DNA from: Flavihumibacter profundi
GTDB lineage: Bacteria > Bacteroidota > Bacteroidia > Chitinophagales > Chitinophagaceae
Reading direction: 5' to 3'
Assembly: GCF_020076305.1 (NCBI RefSeq)
Contig: NZ_JAIQXE010000001.1
Coordinates: 1,984,001 to 2,048,000, forward strand
Length of the DNA: 64,000 nucleotides
Both the position numbers and the translations under genes were made by a program. The stretch's first letter is position 1; each line of letters begins with the position of its first letter. Positions 52,185 through 61,534 of this stretch are shown piece by piece. A model generated the notes under the pieces. The model did not search any database, was not told the DNA's origin, and worked only from the letters and a program-made list of their open reading frames with translations.

Positions 52185-55100
52185 ATGGCGCAATTCAAGT
52201 ACTACCTGCTTTTTTTTATTTGTCAATTCACCTGGTGGCTTGCATCCGCGCAATACCCCGAACTGAACGTCCACCATTTTTCCACTTCGGAAGGATTGAG
52301 TGATGGTGTTGTTCGTGCAATCGGGGAAGACCGGTATGGTTATATCTGGATTGGTACAGTAAGCGGGCTCAACCGCTTCGACGGCAGCAGGGTTAAAAAA
52401 TTCCAGAGTGAACCAGGCCAGCCCGGCACTCCCCCATCCAGTGTTCCCCGTTACATTTATGGTGATTCAAAAGGAATTTTGTGGATCGGGTTTAACGAAG
52501 GATTTTATCATTTCGATTATGCAACGGAAAAATTCATTGTAGTAAAGGGTACAGAAAATTTAAGCATCGTTAGTATAAAAGAAGATACCGCCAAAAACAC
52601 CCTTTACCTGCTCACCAATAAAGGCATTGCATACTTTTCCCCGGCATCCGGCAAGTTGGGCTTTCTGATTAAACAATTAACCCAATTCCCACCCGCCATT
52701 GCAAACAGCACATTGAATGGCATGGACATAAAGCGTTCAGTTTTATACACCTTTAGTGATTCTTGTCTCTGGGCCATAGATTTGAAAAAAAATGAAGCCA
52801 TTCAATTTCCCGAAAAACTGATTCCCGAAAAATCATTAGCTGATATTGCAGTAGGCCATGATGGAACGATTTGGTTGTCAACAAAAATTTCAAGCAATAA
52901 GGTTTTCGGCATATCACCGGATTGGAAGAAATCAAAATCCTTACCTGTTTTTCATAACGTCCCAAATGAAACCAGCAATAATTTTATCCTGAAATTATTC
53001 ATTGACAACCAAAGCAGGCTATGGATAACTACCCGGTCTAAATGGCTGTATTGTTATATTCCGGAAAGGGATTCGGTCATGTGGTACCAGTCAAAAACAG
53101 GCCGTGAAAACAGTATATCTTTTTACATTAATTCCTTACAATTCCAGAGCAAAAACAATTACCTGTGGGCAGCTACAGAAGGAGCCGGTATAGATTATTT
53201 CCACCCCGATGATAACCCATTCCAGGTAATTACACCCTCGGATAATTCAAATCCTATCAGAGGCACAACCTGGGCAAGGACAGCAGCAGAAGATGATTCA
53301 GGAAATATATGGACGGGCTGGCTTGCCGGTGTTGTAAAATATGAGCCCAAAAATAACAGGTATTCCTATTGGGATAATATACCCGGACAGAAAAAAGAGC
53401 TCTACAGTAGTTCTGTCCGCTCTATACTCTTCGATAAAACCGGGGAACTCTGGATCGGCACTGCAGGTGGCATGAACAGGTATTCACCATCGGCAAAAAA
53501 AATGTATTTTCTCACTGCCCGGGATTCTTTGCCCATAGACTTTTATTGGTCCGTTTATGAAGACCAGGAAAAAAATATCTGGTTCGGAAGCGGGCAATCC
53601 CTGTATTACAGGAATGCTACTAACCAAAAGATATATAGTTACCGCAGCCACCCGGTACTTGCCCAGGCAATAGATACCGGTGTAAGGGCGATATACCAGG
53701 ACAGGCAAAAAAGGATCTGGTTCGGGATGGATGGCACTGGCCTTACTATGTATGATCCGGTACGGCAAAGGTTCCGGAAATGGAAAAGGACCGTAGGAAA
53801 TGACAGCACTTTATTAGGTAATACCATCACCGCAATTACGGAAGACCAAAAAGGCATTATCTGGATCAGCTCTTTTAACGGGCTTGTAGGTTATGACCCT
53901 AAAGAAGACCGCTTTACACAATTTACTTCGGCAAAAGGATTACCGTCCATAAAATGTTCCGGACTATTGGCTGATGATTATAACAGGCTCTGGATTGGCA
54001 CTACATCCGGACTAACGGTACTGGATACTGCGCGTAAAAATTTTATCACTTTCGATGTTGAAGACGGATTGCCATCTATTGAATTTTCTGACATGCCGGC
54101 TACCCGTTTCCGAAATGGGGATTTCCTGTTTCCCACGATGAAGGGTTATCTCCGGTTTGATCCGCTGGCCATAAAACCAGGAATAGACACGCTGAATGTT
54201 TACTTATCCGCGGTACATATATTTGATCAACCATTCCCTGCAACCATTAATTCAGAGGAACTGAATACGCTTGAACTAAAAGCCAACCAGAACTTTTTCA
54301 CTTTCGACCTGGTAGCACTGAACTTTAATAATCCGCAACAAACCTGGTTCACTTACAAACTCGATGGTTTTGATAAAGAGTGGATCACTACACAATCAGG
54401 CATCGCCAATTATACCAATGTACCCGGCGGGAATTACATTTTCAGGTACAAGGCAGGAACCAGTAAAATCCCTGGAAACAACCAGGGAAAATATTTAACC
54501 GTAAATATTGACACCATCTATTATAAGAGTACCTGGTTTTGGTTGTTGCTGGCTTTGTTAGCAGGACTACTATTATATACCTGGTACAGGTCGCGACTGG
54601 CTGGTCAGAGAAGGCTTTTCGACCTGCAGAGCAAGGCGCAGAACCTGGAAAAAGAAAAGGCGCTCGTAATGTTTGAAGGCTTAAAACAACAGCTGAACCC
54701 GCATTTCCTTTTTAACTCATTGTCCTCTCTCAGCAGCCTGATCCGTACCAACCAGTCTTTAGCGGTTTCCTTCCTGGACAACCTGAGTAAAATTTACAGG
54801 TATATACTCCAAAGCCAGGACAATGACCTGACCACCCTTCGTAAAGAATTGGACTTTGCGGCATCCTACATCCAGCTGCTTGAAACCCGCTTCCAAAAAG
54901 GATTGCAAATCAGGATCAATGTAAAACCCGATGACCTGGAATTAAAAATTGTACCGGTAACCTTACAGAACCTGATTGATAATGCCATCAAGCACAATAC
55001 TGTTGATGAGGAATACCCGCTCATTATTGAAATATATTCCGAGCCTTCCTACCTGGTTATCAGCAATAACCTGCAGAAAAAAACTGCGGTTGAAACAAGC

Positions 55101-55211
55101 AATAAGCATGGTCTGCTAAACCTTCGGTCGCTGTACCATTACTTTACAGACCTGCCTGTTATTATCGAAGAAACAAAAACCTCATTTACCATAAAAATCC
55201 CACTTATATGA
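52185..55211 (+). CDS. Two-component propeller sensor kinase with LytS-type kinase domain
   Basis: A 1008-residue sensor: signal peptide ending LASAQ, two seven-bladed propellers built from Reg_prop repeats (about 25-680; recurrent motifs such as YIWIGTVSGLNRFDG and LWIGTAGGMNRYSP), a Y_Y_Y beta domain (about 690-775), one membrane helix (about 783-803), a coiled coil, then a His_kinase domain with H840 in QQLNPHFLFNSLSSL and an ATPase (LIDNAIKHN). Related hybrid sensors of carbohydrate loci carry fused receiver and AraC domains; here the regulator is separate. ATG 52185 is used. Ends ATGA-overlapped with the regulator gene. Confidence 0.92.
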   Translation: MAQFKYYLLFFICQFTWWLASAQYPELNVHHFSTSEGLSDGVVRAIGEDRYGYIWIGTVSGLNRFDGSRVKKFQSEPGQPGTPPSSVPRYIYGDSKGILWIGFNEGFYHFDYATEKFIVVKGTENLSIVSIKEDTAKNTLYLLTNKGIAYFSPASGKLGFLIKQLTQFPPAIANSTLNGMDIKRSVLYTFSDSCLWAIDLKKNEAIQFPEKLIPEKSLADIAVGHDGTIWLSTKISSNKVFGISPDWKKSKSLPVFHNVPNETSNNFILKLFIDNQSRLWITTRSKWLYCYIPERDSVMWYQSKTGRENSISFYINSLQFQSKNNYLWAATEGAGIDYFHPDDNPFQVITPSDNSNPIRGTTWARTAAEDDSGNIWTGWLAGVVKYEPKNNRYSYWDNIPGQKKELYSSSVRSILFDKTGELWIGTAGGMNRYSPSAKKMYFLTARDSLPIDFYWSVYEDQEKNIWFGSGQSLYYRNATNQKIYSYRSHPVLAQAIDTGVRAIYQDRQKRIWFGMDGTGLTMYDPVRQRFRKWKRTVGNDSTLLGNTITAITEDQKGIIWISSFNGLVGYDPKEDRFTQFTSAKGLPSIKCSGLLADDYNRLWIGTTSGLTVLDTARKNFITFDVEDGLPSIEFSDMPATRFRNGDFLFPTMKGYLRFDPLAIKPGIDTLNVYLSAVHIFDQPFPATINSEELNTLELKANQNFFTFDLVALNFNNPQQTWFTYKLDGFDKEWITTQSGIANYTNVPGGNYIFRYKAGTSKIPGNNQGKYLTVNIDTIYYKSTWFWLLLALLAGLLLYTWYRSRLAGQRRLFDLQSKAQNLEKEKALVMFEGLKQQLNPHFLFNSLSSLSSLIRTNQSLAVSFLDNLSKIYRYILQSQDNDLTTLRKELDFAASYIQLLETRFQKGLQIRINVKPDDLELKIVPVTLQNLIDNAIKHNTVDEEYPLIIEIYSEPSYLVISNNLQKKTAVETSNKHGLLNLRSLYHYFTDLPVIIEETKTSFTIKIPLI

Positions 55212-55942
55212 CGGCTGTCATTATAGAAGACGAGCCCCTGTTAGCAAGGGAACTGAAATATAAAATCGAACAGGTTGACAAGGATATAACTATACTGGAA
55301 TCCTTACCCAGCCTTAAGACAGCCAGGAAATGGTTAATGCAGCATGCAGAGCCCGACCTGTTTTTTATGGATATCCAATTGGGAGATGGCGTAAGCTTTG
55401 ATTTATTCAGGGAATTCAACCTTAATTCACCGGTAATATTCACCACAGCTTATGATGAATATGCCATAAAGGCTTTCAGGCTGAATGGCATTGACTACCT
55501 GCTTAAACCAGTCAATGAGGAAGAATTAAGCAATGCGATCAGGAAATTCAGGAAATTATCCGCAACGGCAAAAGCAGAAAAAAGCAGAATCCAACCACAG
55601 GCTTTCAAAGAAAAATTCATTGTAAGTTTCAGGAACAGCTGGATTCCGGTAAATACATCCGCAATTGCCTGTTTCCTGCGCGACAACCTTAATTACCTGG
55701 TCAACCAGGCCGGCGAAAAATACATGGTTGATTATGACAGTCTCGATGAAATTGAATCCCTCCTGGATCCCAAATTGTTTTTCCGGGCAAACCGCCAGTA
55801 CCTTATTAATATCAATGCCATCCAGCGGATCGCACTCAATGACAACCAAAAGCTTACTGTCTACTTAACTGCGCTTCCAAAAACAGAAATTGATATCAGC
55901 CGGGAAAAAGCGCCGGCATTCAGGAAATGGCTTGACCGGTAA
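55208..55942 (+). CDS. LytTR response regulator
   Basis: A 244-residue receiver-LytTR protein: E7/D8 acidic pocket, phospho-acceptor D55 in LFFMDIQLGDG, TTAYDEYAIKAF, YLLKPVNEEEL, and a LytTR domain (about 135-243: IACFLRDNLNYLV, FFRANRQYLINI). Its start overlaps the kinase stop by four bases, so the pair is coupled. It is more distant from the two regulators at 20082 and 25745 than those are from each other. Confidence 0.93.
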   Translation: MTAVIIEDEPLLARELKYKIEQVDKDITILESLPSLKTARKWLMQHAEPDLFFMDIQLGDGVSFDLFREFNLNSPVIFTTAYDEYAIKAFRLNGIDYLLKPVNEEELSNAIRKFRKLSATAKAEKSRIQPQAFKEKFIVSFRNSWIPVNTSAIACFLRDNLNYLVNQAGEKYMVDYDSLDEIESLLDPKLFFRANRQYLININAIQRIALNDNQKLTVYLTALPKTEIDISREKAPAFRKWLDR

Positions 55943-55953
55943 ATCGCTTGCCC

Positions 55954-56730
55954 CTATTTGTGGCTTAACGGTGCATTCTTTACAGGAATGTTTGCCGGCC
56001 TGAGTATTCCCTTATTATTTAATAAAATGATGGAACTGGCACTTAGCAATATCAACAAAGCCCAACCGATCCATGCACCATTGCCAATCATTTCAGGTGC
56101 CGTGGCCCTTACCGGCATAAATTCAGCCCCCTCTTCAGGATACCTGCTTTTAACGTCAATGCTTAATCGCTGCCATAATGCATCTTCCGCTCCTGCAATG
56201 GCGGGGAATTTTTCGAGCTTAATGGGCACGGAAGGATCCATGCTTCTGACTTTAAGCAACCGGCAGGCATCATGGTACAGCCTTTGGCTTTCATTTGGGG
56301 TAATACCAAAAGTAACTGCAATTTCGGGGTGACTGTAGCCGTCAACTGCATATAAGGAAAAAACAGCCTGCTGAACAGGTGGCAATTGCCTGATCCCGGA
56401 CAGCAACTGGCCAGAAAGCTTACCAGTCGCAGGCAAACTTTCATCAATACCATTTCCGGGTTTCTCTTTAAGCAGGTCAAGCGCTTTGGAAATGATCCTG
56501 TTTTTTACCCAGGTCCTGAAATTCAATTGCCGGGCATCATAAGCCGGCAGACTGTCCAGCACTTCGAAATAACACTGTTCAATGAGTTCATTGGCATCTT
56601 CATCATTCCGGGAATAGCGCATAGCCACGGGCAAGGCGAAAGGATAGATCTGGCGGAAGAGTAATTCACGGGCTTTCTGGTTATTGACCCGGCAGCCATC
56701 AATGATCATATGAATATTCAAAGTATCCAT
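55954..56730 (-). CDS. ECF-type sigma factor with C-terminal membrane segment
   Basis: A 258-residue protein. Region 2 lies about 20-85 (RQIYPFALPVAMRYSRNDED, FRTWVKNRIISKALD) and region 4 about 107-160 (IRQLPPVQQAVFSLYAVDGY, then a helix-turn-helix). Beyond them a 60-residue linker leads to a hydrophobic helix at about 219-238 (AWIGWALLILLSASSIILLN). A sigma factor tethered to the membrane is unusual; no anti-sigma gene is beside it. ATG 56730 is used. Divergent from the ydcF-like gene and convergent with the LytTR gene. Confidence 0.8.
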   Translation of the reverse strand: MDTLNIHMIIDGCRVNNQKARELLFRQIYPFALPVAMRYSRNDEDANELIEQCYFEVLDSLPAYDARQLNFRTWVKNRIISKALDLLKEKPGNGIDESLPATGKLSGQLLSGIRQLPPVQQAVFSLYAVDGYSHPEIAVTFGITPNESQRLYHDACRLLKVRSMDPSVPIKLEKFPAIAGAEDALWQRLSIDVKSRYPEEGAEFMPVRATAPEMIGNGAWIGWALLILLSASSIILLNNKGILRPANIPVKNAPLSHK

Positions 56731-56801
56731 TGTCAAAGGATATTGGGATTATTTTATCCATCCGAAGATAACACTTTACCGGGCTCCTTATCTTTATAGC
56801 T

Positions 56802-57545
56802 ATGCAATTTGTTCTCGCAAAACTCCTGGTGCTTTTGGTAACTCCCGCCAACTGGATAATAGCGGGGTTATTATTAATACTTATTATCCGTTCAAAAACG
56901 GGGAAAAAAAAGACCGGGATTGCCTTACTGGTTTTCTCATTACTGGTCACAAACCCCTGGCTGTACCGCATGGCCGTCCTAAGCTGGCAACCAAATCCCG
57001 TAAAAATAAAAGGGAATTATCCCGCTGCTATTTTACCAGGCGGACTCAGTGGATATGACCGTGAAGGGAATGGTTATTTCGGCCAGGCTGCAGACCGTTT
57101 CATCCAAACAGCAAACCTGTTTCACGAAGGTGTGGTAAATTATATTATTGTTACCGGTGGCAATGGGCACCTGGAGCGCAACTATCCACCGGAAGCAACC
57201 TTTTTAAAGGAAGAGCTGATCAGGAATGGTGTACCTGCAAACCGGATCCTGGTTGATGACAAAAGCAGGAATACCCGTGAAAATGCAATCTTTACAAAAT
57301 TACTGGCAGACAGCATGCAATTTACTTCACCCTGTGTGCTGGTAACCTCGGCCATGCATATGCGCCGGTGCAGCCTTGAATTCAGTAATGCGGGTATCCG
57401 GACTATTGGCTTACCCTGCAATTATGAAGTCATCCATGACCGGCCATCGGTTGCAGACCTGCTATGGCCCGACCTTTCGCTGACAGATAAATGGGGCAGG
57501 CTCATCAAGGAATGGATAGGCTTTATAGTAGCTAAATACCGGTAA
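56802..57545 (+). CDS. YdcF/ElyC/SanA family (DUF218) membrane protein
   Basis: A 247-residue protein with two N-terminal membrane helices and a DUF218 domain: AAILPGGLSGYD, VTGGNGHLERNYPPEA, DDKSRNTRENAIFT and VTSAMHMRRCSLEF. ElyC in E. coli affects peptidoglycan precursor/lipid carrier metabolism. The active residues are not established. Its last 14 bases overlap the convergent yigZ gene. Confidence 0.88.
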   Translation: MQFVLAKLLVLLVTPANWIIAGLLLILIIRSKTGKKKTGIALLVFSLLVTNPWLYRMAVLSWQPNPVKIKGNYPAAILPGGLSGYDREGNGYFGQAADRFIQTANLFHEGVVNYIIVTGGNGHLERNYPPEATFLKEELIRNGVPANRILVDDKSRNTRENAIFTKLLADSMQFTSPCVLVTSAMHMRRCSLEFSNAGIRTIGLPCNYEVIHDRPSVADLLWPDLSLTDKWGRLIKEWIGFIVAKYR

Positions 57546-58146
57546 CAGGACTAACCGTCACTGTATTTAAATCTTTAAGCCGGTAAAGGACTTCTTCGCG
57601 CCGGTTAACCGGGATGCCAATGGTGAAAAAGCAGAATAACTGGATTTCCTGGCTGATGATGCTGCAGTTAAATTGTTTGATGATCATCATTACCTGGTTC
57701 ATAGTGGTATAGTCAAATTCCAGGCGATATTTCAGTTCAATGGGTTTCTGGATAAACGGCAGGGTCTGTAATACAACAGTAGCGGTTGTTTTATAGGCAT
57801 TGATCAAACCCGGTACTCCAAGCAATGTCCCGCCAAAATAGCGTACCACAACAATCCCCACATTGGTCAGTTCTTTGCTATCAATTTGTCCGAGTATGGG
57901 CTTACCCGCGGTTCCGGAAGGTTCCCCATCATCATTTACCCGGAAATTATTGCCATCGAGCCCGAGGCGATAAGCAAAACAATAGTGACTGGCCTTGGGG
58001 TGCTCTTTTTTGATATGCTGTAAAATCTCCTTGAACTCACCGGCTGAATTTAACGGAAAAGCATATCCGATAAACTTGCTGCCGCGTTCCCGGAACTCGG
58101 CAGTTCCCTGTTTCTCAAGGGTAGTATAAAAAGTTTTTGTATCCAT
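57532..58146 (-). CDS. YigZ/IMPACT family protein
   Basis: About 204 residues from ATG 58146 (ATG 58155 is also in frame and would overlap the transporter stop). The N-terminal UPF0029 domain has ERGSKFIGYAFP, HPKASHYCFAYRL, NDDGEPSGTAGKPIL and VVVRYFGGTLLGVPGL; a C-terminal DUF1949 ferredoxin-like domain follows. Eukaryotic IMPACT regulates GCN1/GCN2; the bacterial role is unknown. Confidence 0.9.
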   Translation of the reverse strand: MDTKTFYTTLEKQGTAEFRERGSKFIGYAFPLNSAGEFKEILQHIKKEHPKASHYCFAYRLGLDGNNFRVNDDGEPSGTAGKPILGQIDSKELTNVGIVVVRYFGGTLLGVPGLINAYKTTATVVLQTLPFIQKPIELKYRLEFDYTTMNQVMMIIKQFNCSIISQEIQLFCFFTIGIPVNRREEVLYRLKDLNTVTVSPVTGI

Positions 58147-58147
58147 G

Positions 58148-59023
58148 TTATCCATAAGCGATCAAGGCAATCGCAGCCATTGACAAAAATATTCCCAGCC
58201 AGTTCTTCCGGCTCAGTTTTTCGTGAAACAATACTGCTGCAACCAGGGTACTGAAAGCAACAATGCCCATATTATTTACCGGTATAATTGCTGAACTCTT
58301 GCCTGCATTCACTTTTAATACTTTTACCAGGCACCAGATGGAAAAATAATTCGGCACTCCAATAGCAATACCTGCTACTACCGCCTTCCAGTTAAGCCTG
58401 GCTTTTCCGCTGGTTATTTGCCATCCGATTATACCAATACCAAAAGTTGCGGCCACGGCGAAAGCACAAATCAGGAAGTCGTTATTATTGGAACCATCCA
58501 GGAAACTATTTTCGACAAATTTGATCAGTGTATCCAGCAAACCGCTGCCTATAAATAATACCAGGGGCAGCAAAGGTAAGGCAATGGGCTTCCCTGTAGC
58601 ACTTCTTTCTCCCCCTTCCCTTTGGCTAACCCATATAACTGCTGGAAAAGCCAGCAAAATACCGGCAATTTTAAGCACAGTGGGCTGCTCACCATATAAG
58701 ACAATAGAAAAAATAAAAGGGATAACCAGGGAAAGTTTATTGGCCACCGAAGCCACGGAAACCCCGGAGCGCTGGGCTGTATAGCCAATGATATTGAAAA
58801 GGGAAATCAATAATGAACCCATCAGGATCGCCCAGGGGAACCAGGGTTGTTGCACGAGGACGGGTTTGAAGATGTTGTGCCCGTTTAATATTGTGCCGGT
58901 AACTACACAGGTGATATAATTAAAAACTATGGCATGCAGGTTATTAATGCCATACCGTTCAAGCAATTTAAATGACAAGGTCAGGTAAGACGAGAATACA
59001 ATACTTCCAATTAAGAAGATCAT
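58148..59023 (-). CDS. DMT superfamily (EamA-like) transporter
   Basis: A 291-residue protein with ten membrane helices in two EamA-like halves; the first half ends near GEQPTVLKIAGILLAFPAVI and the second near HEKLSRKNWLGIFLSMAAI, the repeated E-x-L/P-x-x-K/W pattern of the family. Likely exports or imports a metabolite; substrate unknown. Three bases downstream of ribD, same strand, so probably one transcript with ribD and yigZ. Confidence 0.87.
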   Translation of the reverse strand: MIFLIGSIVFSSYLTLSFKLLERYGINNLHAIVFNYITCVVTGTILNGHNIFKPVLVQQPWFPWAILMGSLLISLFNIIGYTAQRSGVSVASVANKLSLVIPFIFSIVLYGEQPTVLKIAGILLAFPAVIWVSQREGGERSATGKPIALPLLPLVLFIGSGLLDTLIKFVENSFLDGSNNNDFLICAFAVAATFGIGIIGWQITSGKARLNWKAVVAGIAIGVPNYFSIWCLVKVLKVNAGKSSAIIPVNNMGIVAFSTLVAAVLFHEKLSRKNWLGIFLSMAAIALIAYG

Positions 59024-59026
59024 CAG

Positions 59027-60070
59027 TTAAGTAGTATTTTGATAAATGGTAACCAGGTTGTCGAGCAACTGTATGGTTTCCACCAGCTCACCGGAATTCA
59101 GTGAAGGAGCCGGGTAACCATTTTCCAAAACCAATTGCTGGTTGGTGATAACCCTTGCCTCATCCCAGCAATTAGTTGCAATAAATGACTGCAGCAATTT
59201 CGTACCCCCTTCAACCAAAACAGACTGCACCTGCAGTGCGGACAAATGTTCCAATACTTGCGGTAATACTAATTTCGCCGCATCGATTTTTATATAGCGC
59301 ACATGCCCGGCAACTGCTGATTTCTTTGTATTAAACACGAGCGTAGGTGCATCCCCTGAAAAAACCAGGTGGGTATCCGGCACCTTCAAATCCTTATCCA
59401 GCAAAACCCTTAAAGGATTTTTCCCATACCACAAGCGGTTGGTTAAAGAGGGATTATCGACCAGGGCAGTGGTAGTACCTACCATAATTGCTGCCTCTTC
59501 GCTGCGCCAGCGGTGAACAAGCCTGTCAGCGATCCCGTTACTAATTTTGATCCTTTCCAGGTTCGGTCCGGCCAAACAGGAATTCGCTGATTGCGCCCAT
59601 TTTAAAGCGATAAAAGGCCTTTTCTTCTGGTGGAAACAGAAAAACCGTTTATTCAATTCAATACATTCTTTTTCAAGGACTCCCAGGATCACCTTCACCC
59701 CAGCAGCACGCAGCTTTTCTATGCCTTTCCCATTCACTTGCGGAAAGGGATCCCGGCAGCCAATAACTACGGTTTTAATCCCATGACGGATAACCATGTC
59801 TGCACAGGGCGGGGTTTTTCCAAAATGCGCGCAGGGTTCAAGTGATACATAAAGTATACTATCAGCGATATAGGCCGAATCCTGCCCGGCTACGGAAGCC
59901 AGGCAATTCACTTCCGCATGAGGTTGCCCGTATTGCTGGTGGAAGCCTTCACCGATGATCCGGTCGCCATATACCAGTACGGAGCCTACCAATGGATTTG
60001 GCGCTACATTACCCGCCCCGAGCCGTGCAAGCTGGATGCACCGTGACATATAATAATGATGGTCTGTCAT
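59027..60070 (-). CDS. ribD: Riboflavin deaminase/reductase RibD
   Basis: A 347-residue bifunctional enzyme for the second and third steps of riboflavin synthesis. The deaminase half (about 1-145) has zinc ligands H51 and E53 (PHAEVNCL), C80 and C89 (EPCAHFGKTPPC), and NPLVGSVLV. The reductase half (about 150-347) has FIALKWAQSAN, GTTTALVDNPSLTNR and VEGGTKLLQSFI. Both halves look intact. No other riboflavin genes are in the window and no FMN riboswitch was recognised in the short upstream region. Confidence 0.93.
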   Translation of the reverse strand: MTDHHYYMSRCIQLARLGAGNVAPNPLVGSVLVYGDRIIGEGFHQQYGQPHAEVNCLASVAGQDSAYIADSILYVSLEPCAHFGKTPPCADMVIRHGIKTVVIGCRDPFPQVNGKGIEKLRAAGVKVILGVLEKECIELNKRFFCFHQKKRPFIALKWAQSANSCLAGPNLERIKISNGIADRLVHRWRSEEAAIMVGTTTALVDNPSLTNRLWYGKNPLRVLLDKDLKVPDTHLVFSGDAPTLVFNTKKSAVAGHVRYIKIDAAKLVLPQVLEHLSALQVQSVLVEGGTKLLQSFIATNCWDEARVITNQQLVLENGYPAPSLNSGELVETIQLLDNLVTIYQNTT

Positions 60071-60144
60071 GCCTGTTTCTGCTGCTTAAGTTAGGAGATA
60101 TTCCGGAAACACACTTTTAAATCAGTAAATTGTTAGCACAGTTT

Positions 60145-61494
60145 ATGCTAATCACTAATACCATTAAAAGACTTACGATTTGTTGCATCCTGTTGCAACT
60201 AAATTTATTTGTTTTTGCACAAGCCGGCAGGTTGACCATTGCTGATGAAATGGAAAAATCCATCAATACAGAATTACTGAATAAATGGTATCCCCGGTCA
60301 ATTGATTCTTTATATGGTGGTTTTTTGACTACCTACACGTATGATTTTAAACCCACTGGGCCCCAGGATAAGTTTATTGTTACACAAGCCCGGCACACCT
60401 GGACTACCGCAAAAGCCGCCATGCATTATCCGGGTAATCTTGTTTACCTGAAATACGCGAAACATGGCTACAAGTTTTTACGTGATGTAATGTGGGACAA
60501 AACCTATGGCGGATTCTACCAGATGACAGATCGCAAGGGCCATGTAAAAACTTCAGGGGTTGCGGCTAAAGAAGCTTATGGCAATGCTTTTGCCATTTAT
60601 GCCCTGGCTGCTTACTATGAAGCATCAAAAGACCCATCGGCACTGGAGCTTGCAAAAAAATCATTTGCCTGGCTGGAAAAAAACAGTCATGACCCGGTTG
60701 CAAAAGGCTATTTCCAGCATTTATCGCGCGAAGGAAAACCACTTCGCAGGAATGCTGCAACTCCCGCCCTTTCAGAACTCGGGTACAAAGACCAGAACAG
60801 CTCCATTCATTTGCTGGAAGCATTTACCGAACTCTACAGCATCTGGCCTGATCCCCTGCTGAAAGAAAGGCTGTCAGAAATGCTGTTACTCATACGCGAT
60901 AAAATAACTACGCCTAAGGGATACCTTGTTTTATTTTTCCAGCCAGACTGGACGCCGGTTAGTTACCGCGACGCTTCCCGGGATACCATTTTAAAATACC
61001 ATAACCTCGACCATGTATCTTTTGGCCATGATATAGAAACTGCTTACCTGATGCTGGAAGCATCCCATGCGCTTGGATGGGTGAATGACACAGCCACACA
61101 AAAAGTTGCTAAAAAAATGGTGGACCATGCGCTCGAAAACGGCTGGGATACTGCTGTCGGCGGCTTCTACGATGAGGGTTATTATTTTAAGGATGAAAAC
61201 AAAATCACCATTATTAAGGATACGAAAAACTGGTGGGCCCAGGCAGAAGGATTGAATACTTTATTGCTGATGGCCGATATTTACCCAAACGACCCGAACC
61301 GGTATTACCAGAAATTCACCACCATGTGGACATATATCAATACCTACCTGATTGATCACCAGTATGGCGACTGGTATGATGAAGGTTTGGATAAAAGTCC
61401 GGATAGAAAAACTGCCCTCAAAGGCCATATCTGGAAAGCTACCTATCACCATTACAGGTCTATGCACAATTGTATCCAACGATTATGCAGATAA
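60145..61494 (+). CDS. Exported N-acylglucosamine/cellobiose 2-epimerase family protein
   Basis: A 449-residue (alpha/alpha)6-barrel of the AGE family. ATG 60145 gives signal peptide MLITNTIKRLTICCILLQLN ending VFAQ. Family signatures: WYPRSIDSLYGGFLTTY, QARHTWTTAKAA, GGFYQMTD, NSSIHLLEAFTELY, SFGHDIETAYLMLEA and WWAQAEGLNTLLLM, which provide the conserved Arg, Trp and His residues of the epimerase pocket. It probably epimerises or binds a sugar or disaccharide in the periplasm. A Tat sugar isomerase gene follows after 40 bases. Confidence 0.88.
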   Translation: MLITNTIKRLTICCILLQLNLFVFAQAGRLTIADEMEKSINTELLNKWYPRSIDSLYGGFLTTYTYDFKPTGPQDKFIVTQARHTWTTAKAAMHYPGNLVYLKYAKHGYKFLRDVMWDKTYGGFYQMTDRKGHVKTSGVAAKEAYGNAFAIYALAAYYEASKDPSALELAKKSFAWLEKNSHDPVAKGYFQHLSREGKPLRRNAATPALSELGYKDQNSSIHLLEAFTELYSIWPDPLLKERLSEMLLLIRDKITTPKGYLVLFFQPDWTPVSYRDASRDTILKYHNLDHVSFGHDIETAYLMLEASHALGWVNDTATQKVAKKMVDHALENGWDTAVGGFYDEGYYFKDENKITIIKDTKNWWAQAEGLNTLLLMADIYPNDPNRYYQKFTTMWTYINTYLIDHQYGDWYDEGLDKSPDRKTALKGHIWKATYHHYRSMHNCIQRLCR

Positions 61495-61534
61495 GAACAA
61501 TTATCGTTTATATATAAAAAATAATACCATAACC

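Noticed and set aside
59027-60144. FMN riboswitch upstream of ribD
   Set aside because: The gap before ribD is too short (about 75 bases shared with a divergent gene) and lacks the conserved RFN boxes as far as I can read.
61352-61534. Upstream extension of the sugar isomerase frame
   Set aside because: It runs inside the epimerase gene; the ATG at 61535 begins an ideal twin-arginine signal.
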